Assembly: GCF_905475395.1 (NCBI RefSeq)
Contig: NC_058338.1
Span: 14,584,935 to 14,648,934, forward strand
DNA length: 64,000 nt
DNA from: Chrysoperla carnea
Taxonomy: Eukaryota > Arthropoda > Insecta > Neuroptera > Chrysopidae
Reading direction: 5' to 3'
Below, piece by piece: positions 24,501 through 36,500 of this stretch (its first letter is position 1; every line of letters starts with the position of its first letter). The position numbers and the translations under genes are program-made. The notes beneath the pieces were generated by a model. That model ran no database searches, had not been told where the DNA came from, and saw only the letters and a list, made by a program, of their open reading frames with translations.

Positions 24501-27500
24501 AAGGGTACGTACCCCTTTGAAAAAATTGAGAAAATCGGAATAAAAATTTTGTTTTGGAATTTGATGAAACTCGGTGAGTGGGCTTATTTTGATACAAAAA
24601 GTATAAAAATCAGGTTAATTTAATGATTGGAAGCACAATTTCTAAGATATCGTAATATTTGGATCGATTTAAGCATGGGTGTATTTAAAAAAAAAAATTA
24701 CACTCTTAATAAACATGTTGTATCCTTATTCATAGCTTTAAACAAATGTTAATATGAACTTTAATGATTGAAATTGTTCAAAGAATTGTGAACTTAAACT
24801 CAAATATTATTATAACCACGCTGTAGATGAAAAGCTGCTCTTCCTGTATTAAGTTAACAATGCTAACTTTAAAAACGTTGATTCTATTTACTTTGTGTAA
24901 ACTTTCTAAATAGAATTTTCTATGAAGTGTATAAATTTACACAAAATATAGCATTTTATAATGAATTCATGTCAGATAATTTTAAATGATGAATTATAAC
25001 GATATATAATTTAATAAACAGGGTGAAGGCTACTTAAAAATTTTTTTTTAGTCTAAAACTAAACGCTATGTGTGTGTGTGTGTCTGTCTGTGGCATCGTA
25101 GCGCCTAAACGAATGAACTGATTTTAGTTTTTTTTGATTTCATTTGAAAGAAAATTTAACAGAGAGTGTTACTAGCTATATGGAGGTTTGTACCCGAGAA
25201 AACTAAAAAATTGACGATGATCATCAAAATCGATTCAGTTTGGAAAAGGCAGGACATATAATTTTAACTTATAAATAATTACTCTGGAAATAAATGGTCA
25301 AATAAACATGGCTCAATTCATTTCGAAAACTGAAATGTTAAAATAATTAGGTAATTCAAAACAATAATTCAAAAGGACAAAGTCAACTCAAATATTTCAA
25401 TTTCAATTAAAATATAAATATATAAAATTTGTTTTCATTCGTTCCAAGTGAAAATTCTCAAAGACTTTCAAAGTATGTCGTTTTATAAGATTTCTCCATA
25501 AGAGTCAATATATTTTACATCGATTTTCCGTGATTTTTTTCTTAAAAATTTGCATGGTCACCTATGTTGAAATTTTAACCAGTTATTCTTTGAGTAATAG
25601 TCTGCCTATACAAAAATTTTGAGCCTTTAAATCAAACATTGTTGTCATGCTCATACATCCTTAATCAATTTGCCTGTTATATAACTTTGTTCAGTTTTTC
25701 ACATATACAAGACCCGGCTTCATATTTGTACACATCCTATTATCTCTTAGCGCTTACGCCACCACTGATCATTGCTCAAGTTATTTACCCTGTATATTAC
25801 CAAACTATTATTTCTTAAACATATGCATTTGAAAAAAGCTATTAACATCATTCCATTTCTAAAAGCACTTAAATGTTTTCAAAAAAACATGTTATTATAT
25901 TTTTCCATTGTTACAGTATTATTGTTGTATTGTGAAAATGCAGTTAGGTTTTTATTTAGAAAAGAAAGAACGAAAACTTTTCATAAAAATGTGAAAAAGG
26001 TGTTTTCGTGTTTATATAGAATTATTTTTTATAACACATTTTTTTATTATTTTGATTATTTATCACTTTTCTATTATGTTTAAAGAACGGAATTTTTACA
26101 TAAATTTTATTGATATCTTTAAAATTTAGTTTTGACACCCTTAAAAACTAAAAAAAAAATATAAATGAGATAATTAATAATTCTAAATATGCTTATTACT
26201 TAAGACTACAGAGAATTTTTTATATTTAGTAGGTATTTTTATATACAGGGCGTTCTGTTATTAACTGCAGATCGTGGGCCTACAGAATAAGCTCATAAAG
26301 ACGAAGGAAAAAGTTATAAAAAAAGTGGGAATTGACCAAACCAATGAAATAATATAATAGTTTTTTTAAATTGTTTTTTTCAAAATAATATAATCCAATT
26401 GAAATCAGTTCATATCCCTTCTTTAGTTTAATATTATCAAATGACATTTACTAATATCTACTGATTATCATTGGCTACTGGTTATCGAATGATAGCCAGT
26501 GAATTTACCAATTTATCAATTTTTGTCAGACCTGTAGCGCCCAAATTAGGGCTCAGATCCAAAATTGGTAAATGACCTTTTCCTTCGTCTTTATGAGCTT
26601 ATTCTGTAGGCCCACGATCTGCAGTTAATAACAGAACGCCCTGTATAGTAGGTTTTTTTTTTAAATGAGGTTTTTCGTCCCTCCTTTTTTATAAGGACTT
26701 TGTGCAATTTGCATTCAGTACGAGATACTGAATCTATTTAAATAAATAAATAACTCCTGTAATTTAGTGCATTATAGACAAGAGTAACGAGCTTCTATAT
26801 TACCTGTATTATATGTTGTTGTATATGAACATAACTAATTTTGTTTAGCGTCTAATTCTGTTTAAGCTCTTACTATTGTTAAGAAGATTAAGCACATACA
26901 CATTTGGATGCATTTCTTAACGATACATATATAGTTTTCACTAAATCACACACTATTACTTCGCCCACTGTAGCCACACTTAAACTAGATACGATCTAGG
27001 TCATCGTTTCGTATGCCATGGTGAATCACTTATCGCACGCAGAACTTTTGACTAAAAACGCTGTAAAATGTCAATAATATTAACCCCTTCAGGGGCCACT
27101 GATTAATTTTATAATAAATACTACAATAATATTTAATTAGATTAAATCTATAATTTATTATAGATATCAAGTACTTATTTAATTATATTAGATATTAATA
27201 ATGATTATATCAATACTAGCTGTTACTCGGCCGCAACGCTGGTCAACTCTATTGATATTTCTTGCTCCCTGCTTGGCTATCCTTGTTCCTCCTTGTCCGT
27301 CTCTCTGTAAATAACATTCTTCGTTCGTTTCTTTGGTTGAAGAACGATGAGATCCTCAGGTGAACTCACTCTTGAACACGCCACATAAAATTGACCGTAA
27401 GAAAAACAGCCACTTCGTAAGTCTACACTGGTTAATTTTAAACTCTAACCTTGTGCTTTATTGCTAGTCATCGCAAAGCAACATTTTACTACTGGAAACT

Positions 27501-30500
27501 GCAAACGCTTAAATTTAAAATGATAGTCGATGGAATCAGAGGGATTCTCGGAATGAATTATCTTTCACTTTCATACTTTTCTGTTAAAATTGTTGCTTCG
27601 ATAACGTTTCTTAGCATGGTTTGTACTCGTAGTCTGGTGCCATTACACAATTTTATGGGATTTAAATTACGCAACAACATTATTGGTGCACAAATTTTTA
27701 GATGAAGAATATGAGGTGGTATTCCTGGTGGGTTGAGTGTGTGTAGAAACTCGACAGGATAGTGAACAGTATCTTCTACCTCTATGACTGTATCTACAGA
27801 CTTATAAACTACAGAAAATCCGTTCTTAATGGAAGTCTATGCCACGAAAGAGGTATACGAAATTTGAAGTTAATCGGACCGAAAGTTTGGAAGATTTCGT
27901 GATGAGTCAGTCAGTGGTAAATCGCTTATATATATAGATTGCTTTTACGCGTGCTTTCAACCAGCATGTATATACCTTGCCTTATGGTATCATTTTCGAT
28001 AACTATTTACATAATCGAGTTATAAATTGTAATAATATATAATTGACCTTTAAAATGTCAATACAACACAATATATACAAGGAATAGGATATTTAAACCA
28101 GAACAGATTGCAGACGCCCTTATTACTACATAATAAAATATTATTACTTGAATAAAACAAGACAAATGTGCAAAATGTATTAACACATATTTTAACTTAC
28201 AGTTTGATCAAAGAATAATAAATAACACTTTTAATTAGAACATTTTACATTCTTTTCAATTAATTTAATCTAGGAGCCTAGCAAATTTCCATAGATATCT
28301 GGTATAGCCTAGCTTTATAGATAACTTGGACTGTAGACAAATTTGAAACAAATATGTGACTTACCAAATTCATTGGATTAAAATTTAAAGGTGTTGTAGT
28401 TATCAGAAATTAACATAATTTAAAAAACCCCCAGACAAATGCGATTTATTCCTTGTAAACCGGTTTTTGGAAACTTAGCTATAAAATGTTCTCAATCAAG
28501 TCAGTTCGACTGTTTAGGGGGCTACGATGCCACTGAGAAGTACATAAACGCACAGATAAACACTTTAAACTTATAACACTCCTTCTTAAATCAATATCCA
28601 AGTGATGGTCAAGGACATCAGATGAGATGAAAGGGATACTTAGAAAGCTATCATTTTTTGGGACAAATTTTTGGAAATATTTTAATTGAAATTGAAAACA
28701 TTTTAGTTGACTTTGTTCTTTTGAATTACCTAATTATTTTACCATTTCACCATTCATTTCCATATTAATTATTTATACGTTAAAATTATAGGTCATGCCT
28801 TTTCCGAACTGAATCGATATTGAAGATCATCACCAATTTTTAGTTTTTTCGAGTACGGAAACCTAAACTCGCACTTGAAACATAGCTAAGAACACTCTCC
28901 GTACAAGTATGAGCAAAAGGTTAAGGCAAAGGGTTAAGGTCTTAAATTTTAATAAAACAGGGTGACCTTTGGCATCAATTATTTATTTAAATAATCGGTC
29001 AAAATCTCACAAATTTTCAAAATCATTTATTAAGCTTATTTAAACACAAAAATAAAAAAATTAACATCTTTTTACTGGAAGGAGCTACCTTGCTCGTATT
29101 TCCCTTTAAAATGCAGGCGTACCTGCTTAGACAACACACTGTATCTACCACTTGCATTACATCTACGACGTAGATAACACATAGAAACAATATCTCGTAG
29201 TTTTCCATGGCTAGTTGGTTAATTAGTTAGTTAAAATGAGATGTTTATTTGTCTGTCATTGATGTACCCACTACGGTTTCAAAGTAAATCAAATGAAAAA
29301 TACAATTCAATTCAATTCAATCAACACAGTCACTCTATATGCTTAATTAAAAAGTAATTCATTAAAAGAGAAAAGAGTTGTCTCATTGAAGGATGCATGA
29401 AAAAAAATTATGTTACAAAACATGTTCATACAATCGATATTTATAACGATACAGGCTCTAATTAATTACATACATTTTGTCTTAAAAGCATTCGTTAATA
29501 AACATAGATACAATGTTTTATTCATAAAAGCTAGAGTAACGAGCTAATTAACACGAGAGAGTTAATTTTAAAATGGCTGGATTTTGAATATTTCTTTTTT
29601 AGTATAGAAAATATCTAGTGCCTGAGAATTGTTGCGGTAACTGCACATTCCCAAACAATTTGTATACGACACGGAAGATTATGGCTAAACGGCTTCATTT
29701 TAACAAATTTTTTTTCAAAGTTAAATGGTCATTGACTGTACATTTAAAAATTATTTCCTTAACAAGTGAAAACAAACAATTGACTGAGTTAATTGTTGAA
29801 ATACCATGCATAGTCAGTGTTGATTTCTTTATTACATTACACATACATAACTGATAATCAAGTATAGTACATATTATAAAATTTCCGCCTAATTGGCGCC
29901 CTCACGGGTAAACAGTGATGTTTACGAAAAAATGTTTCAAACAAAAGTTGTTTAATTTTGATAAGGAACATTTTTTACATTTAAACTTTTGTTCTATCTC
30001 TAACGGTTTACAATATGGGTCCTACGGACCCAAGACCCAATTGACCTATGATGCTCATTTACCAACTTGACCTCACTTTTTACGTTCTGAGTACGCTGTA
30101 AAAATTTCAGCTCGATATCTTTTTTCGTTTTTGAGTTATCGTGTCCACAGACGGACGGACGGACGGACAACCGGAAATGGACTAAGTAGGTGATTTTATG
30201 AACACCTATGACAAAAGTTTTTTCCTAGCATCATTATTTTTAAGCGTTACAAACTTGGGACTAAAGTTAATATACTATGTATATTTCATATATACATGGT
30301 ATAATATACACGGTCACCGGAAACGCAGACAGTTTCAAAGTTGTATTTTCTTAAATAGAACACTCTGTAATTTAATTTTCAGGTTCTACGATCAAAATAA
30401 TGGTGTTTATCATAAGATTTACCTCACTTTAACTTCACGGTTTTCGAAATATTCTATATTTTCTGAAATTATAGTAGTAATTTTAACGAATAATATCTCA

Positions 30501-33500
30501 AAGCTTAAATCAAAATTGTCACAAAATTATGTCTACAGAATTACAAGTTTTAAACGATATTAACTTGTTTAACTTAAATACAACAAATGGTTTATGTCAA
30601 CAGTAAATGTAAAACTGATAACTATCAAATACCATCAACTGTCCTATAACAGCTAACTGTGTACGTTTTCATTAAAAACGCACATTTTTAGATTTTAGAT
30701 TAATAGCTTATATTCAAGAAGAATAACCTTGAAATAGTAAATTAATGTAGTAGGCAATGTAACTATTTTGCCATATTGTTGTCAAGGAGACATTTCATTC
30801 TTTACATTCTTTACTTTAATATATCTTTATAAATTATAGTTCATGTGTTATTCTGAAGTATGAGCTATATTGCTGTACAGTTTCATTTAAAACCATTCGC
30901 TAGTTTTAGCGTGAAAGCGTAACAAACAAACAAACAAACAAACATTCTTACTTTCGCATTTATATTATATGGAGAAAGAGATTTAGTGGCTACGTTTACA
31001 AATCAAGAATATACCGATATTCACTTTATTACGGATATTATGACGCAAATGCAAGAACGCCTATGCGGGAATATCAGGAAAAATTCTTCATAAAAAAGTG
31101 TTCTTAAATATGCATCCTTATTTGGCAGAAAAACGTAATTTTCTTAAAGCTAATGCAGAATGTCCCGTACAGCAAGAACTTTCCAACGAAGAAGTCATTG
31201 TTTACATGGTCGAAAATAATTCCTTTAGTAGAACGCGATGAAAAATTTTTTTAAACTCAATAGTGCCCATAACACCTTAATTAAAAAACGCCCTATGGTG
31301 GGTCCACACGCTACCAACTTCACACAGACTTCTATAGAATTTTGTCTGACAAATCAGTGCAAACAAAAGTCGGTATGATCGTAAAGTCTGAGTTAAAAAA
31401 GTCTGAGCACGGAAGTTGGAAGTATTCTCATAGATACTAATAAGTCTGCACGTACATTTCGTCATCATATTAACATTTTTACTCAGACTTTCAGTCAGTA
31501 CCGATATCTGTACAAACAATATTCTGTATCGTGCAGACGACCCACCATTAGTCTACGACTATCGAGCCGCGTGACATTCTGTAAGTACCTACTAGCCATT
31601 ACCTCTAATAAAACCTCAAGAAGGTTTAATTATGCCTCAGAAAATAATAACTAGGTAGATCCTTCAATTTTATTAATTTTATTATCTAATTTCAATTTTA
31701 ATTCAATAATCTCAAGCTTTTAAATGTAAGTAATACGATTTTTCAATACTAATCTATTTCACCGTCCTTGAATAAGAACGGTGAAAACATGTCACCCATT
31801 GAATCAGGAAAATAGTTCCATTTTCTTGAAAATGCTACAGCCATGATGTTATAAAACCTCAGAACTATATAGTTAATATATGGTAAAACTGGATATTATG
31901 AAAAATAAAAGTTAATAAAACAGACAATAAGGTAGTATTACGAATTTAGAATAGAATTTCAGACGAATAAAGTCTGCTTTAATCTTCAAAAGATTAGCAT
32001 GTAATACCATGCACAATGGAATGAAGAATACATCCAATAATAGTCACATATTCAATTCGTTTGAATTACGTTTGTTAATCAAAGACTCTATTTTACACAT
32101 AAAAATAATACTGTATGAGATATTAATTGAATGCTAAGAGCTACGATAAAACTTTTTACAAAAAGAAAACCGACTTCAAAAGTAAAACTTTTCCAAAATC
32201 ACTACATAGTATAAAACAAAGTCGCTTTCTCTGTCCCTATGTCCCTTTGTATGCTTAAATCTTTGAAACTACGCAACGGATTTTGATGCGGTTTTTTTTA
32301 ATAGATAGAGTGATTCAAGAGGAAGGTTTATATGTATAATAACATCCATTAAATAGTGGAGAAGTACTGCTATTTTTGAGGTTTCTAATGTGATGTCGTA
32401 AATAATTACAGTGTATTTAGTATCAGCATTGCACCCGTGCGAAGCCGGGGCGGGTCGCTAGTAAATTAATATGCACTAAAAATTAAGCAAATAACGATAA
32501 TATAATGTAATTAAAATTATTGTTATTTTTCTAGTCGGTGTTTGTTTCCTTGGCTGACACCGACTCCAAAGATAACAATAATTTAAATTACATTATAATA
32601 TCGTTATTTTTTACTTTTTAGTGCGTATTAATTTGTTTTGAAAAAGTTTTACTTTTTAAGTCGGTTTTATTTTTGTTAAAAGTATTTTTTATTTTGAGAT
32701 TTTTAGTGAATCTGAAGTACACTAATTTGTCACTAAAAAAAGAATCATTGAAATCGGTTATCCTTGATATTGAGTTATTCGTCCTCTTGTCGTAGATACT
32801 TAATGCAAATTTAAGACTTTTATGGTTTTTTTATGGATGTCGTTGTGAGAACTGGATCAAAATGAAGTGGAACCACACGGGAAGTACCAGCTTTCAAATA
32901 GATAAAGAATCATCAAAATCGATTCACACAGTCGAAAGTTCTGTGGTAACACACATAAAAAAATACAGTCGAATTGTTTACCTCTTCCTTTTTTGTTTGA
33001 AGTCGGTTAAAAATGAATCGACATTAACTGTAAGGTACAACACATAAATTAAATTATAAAATCTTAAAAACTCGATTCTAGAAGAAAATCGATTCTATGA
33101 CTTCTTTATGTTTGAGCCTCAAGCTAATTATACAGTGTGATCATTTCAAAAGTGTACACCTTTAATAATTTTTGACCTGATGTGATTATTGTTTCGAGTG
33201 AAAACACGTCGATTTAAATATCGAGGAGGAAGTACAAAAATGACACCTAGAGAATTTCAAGTTTCACCCCTTCGAAATTTCAAATAGCAACCCCTACCTT
33301 GTTATACATAATTTGAAATGGCATATAATTTTCTATTCACCTTCATAACAAAATTGAAATCGTTCTCAAGAAAGACTACATAAAAGATGGGAGGTATCCA
33401 CCTTTGATCACACTGTATAATTATTTATTTTGTATATGATCTCTTGAATCTTTTATTACTCATTTCTTTATGCATACTCTGTAAGATATAACCTGTTAAA

Positions 33501-36500
33501 ACTGTTAAAAAACCACAACCACATATTATCCTTGAATCCACACGCCTTTATTTATCCCGCTTCCTAAATAGCATTTACTTCAACTATCTCAAAAATGCTG
33601 ATTTTTGCGACCCTTGATTTTGAATATCTAAGGACGTGCACACGTGATTATATGTGACTCTTAAGACAACATTTATTCTATCAAAATAAAGGTTGGTACA
33701 AGTATTCAGCTTATTCCGTAAGATTCCTGGTTGAAACCCTAAGATGATTGGACTAGAAGGTGTATACAATAATTGGATCAATAAGGTTTTTGGTAACATT
33801 TTGCAAACTCAAATACCTCCAGCTCCAGGTATATGCAATTGCTTTATTTATAGTATTCGTATTCTCGGAATTAATAATAAATAATCGAAGAAAGTGATAT
33901 AATTTGATAATTAAATTAATCCAATTAAATTAATTTATGGTTTTTTTGTAATCCCCTCCATAGAAACAAATGCATGCTTAACAAGCGTACTGACTTTCAG
34001 TGCTCTGTGAATGCATGAATTTTTTTAAGTGTCCCAAGAACAATATCTAGAAAAGTAGGCCTCAGATCGAAAATTTTATAAAGAGCTTTTTCGTTCGTCT
34101 TTATAAGCTTTATCAGAAAGTGTGGAATTCTGCCATCAATCATAGAACACCCTGTATTTTACAGAACGTAAACACAAACAACTCCAATACATGAATGACA
34201 TATAGTTTAGTTTTACTATTATAATTCTGCTTGCTAGTACGTTCGACTGTCTGTTTGTTGAAGATTATACTGCCATTTTAAACTGTGTTTGTTCATTTCC
34301 GACAACTATGTTAGTGTGGATTACGTACATACGAGCTTAAGTAAACTTTAATAAATATCAATTAAATATTACTTCAGGTCCGTAGATATATAGAACAATT
34401 CAAAAAAAAAACATTAAAGTTAAACATAAGGTACAAATAATATCAACCTTAAATCTAAAATGGCCTTGATGCTCGTACTATCTTAACTTCTTTTAATTTT
34501 AAGTTAAAAAGTAAGAAAAATAACGTGTAACCAAATGGAAAAAGTATTTTACCGGTTAATAATAATTTAAACTTTTCTATTAATTTAAAATTTACATACA
34601 GTTTCCCTATGAACGTACATAGGAGGAGGTACACAGGATCACAAAGCTCTATAGCCTAAGTGTTTCCTTTGTGAACAGACAATATAAACGTAACCCAACC
34701 CTCCGCTTAATTTTATTGCTCAAAATGTGTTCAATTTACTAACACATATAATTATAAACTAGTCAGATCCATAAATAAAAAAATGCTTTACAGTCACTGA
34801 CTTTTAAACAACATCTTTGTGAATCTATCCCACAAAGTAATTGTGGGGGCGAACCTTTGTCTTTCAGTTGACTACACACTCAATAAATTTTAATTAATGC
34901 AAATGACTTAGTTTAATTTCAAGTCTCTGGATATAATGAATATCTTTTCCATTTCTTTATTAATGTTTGTTCAACATACCTCTGGAGATAGGAAACCATG
35001 ATATTGCATATACCTTACAAATCTTACACCTACTTACAATCAGAATGAATTTAATGGTGATTTGTTTCCAATTTCATATAGAAATTTATTGTATTCGATA
35101 AGCTGCATTTGGAATCGATGACGTGGGTAAAACGTAATTAGTGTACTTGCACGTTTCATATGGGAATATAAGTTATAATCTTGAAAACTTGATTATAAAA
35201 TCGTAACAAGATACACTCTTCATTATTATTATCCTCACTAAACGCCTCAAAATTAATAGTCCAAAGGTACATTTTCATGCTGACGCTTGACGCTGAGTAT
35301 GAGCTTCAAATTCTTTGTGGATAAAAGCCTATTGGCAAAGAAATCGGTGCATACATTTAAAAAAAAATTGATACAGTTTAACATAGAAACTATGTATATT
35401 ATGTACAGAGTACGTGTGTGCCATGATTCGAAGGATATAAGGGGTGTATTCCGAAATATACACCAGTATACTGACCAGTGTTACACATAACCTATATAAA
35501 ATATATTATGGCATATTTATTTATAATGATGACAATATATTTTATAGGTTATGTGCAATACTGGTCAGTATATTGGTGTATATTTCGGAATACATCCAAG
35601 AAGTATAGACTTATTTATCATTACGTTATATAGGTTATGTTACAAATGACATTTAATAAAGGTTATGTTTAAACAATGAAAGCATAATAATTTCCAATAA
35701 AATTAACAAGAATATTATCGATTTTATGTGAAGGCATTATACGTAATAATTATTTCACTTTATTTTTTTTATTATATTTATATTCTAATATAATAAAACA
35801 ATATTGTTTTTTGATGAACAAGTAAATAAAATTATTGTTGTAATAAGTAAAATGAACTAAATGCTAATTTAACATTTACATTTTTTTAGTTAGTTAAAGT
35901 TTTATTTAGTTAACTCCTCAAAAATACTATAATCCTTTAATTGGTGTAGGGTATCCTATAATTTGGATTTATGTATTTGTTTCATTTAATGATTCGAGAG
36001 GACAACTATCCGATTATTTACCGGTAAGTTATTTGGTTAATTAACCGGTAAAATAATGTTCTGAATGAATTAACCAAACATTTTTATATAGTCGATAATT
36101 CAGATCAATCGTCAAACCCAATATGCAAATAGCATATACGCATTCTTTCAAAAGCTTTGAAGTTGAAGACAATAAACTTTTGAGAATTTAAAATATGCCA
36201 AAGCTTAAGTCTTCAATTTGAAATCATTTCACTGAAGTGTTAGATGAAAAGAATAAATGGATAATACATGTTAGTGTAGGCGCAGCGTGTTGCTGTATTG
36301 TTTCATAAAATTTTCAATAGTTTAGAAGCTACGAACACTCTGAGCGATGAGTTAGTTCAAGAAAATTCAGATTCAGCGGCTCCAAATACGTCGAAATACA
36401 CATCTTGTTCGGTGGGGCATCAATACATCACTTTGTTTTGACGTCAAATTGACAATTTGACAACACACACATCGAACACACGGTCTCAAAACTTGTAACA

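Noticed and set aside
25772-26083. 103-codon frame as a membrane peptide
   Set aside because: Hydrophobic and Lys-rich only because of base composition; no splice context, no homologue that I recognise.
27451-27705. Plus-strand 84-codon frame
   Set aside because: Antisense to the Helitron helicase remnant.
29618-30563. Open frames of 78 and 121 codons as genes
   Set aside because: They run across repeat A8, whose other copies do not keep the frames open, and match no family.
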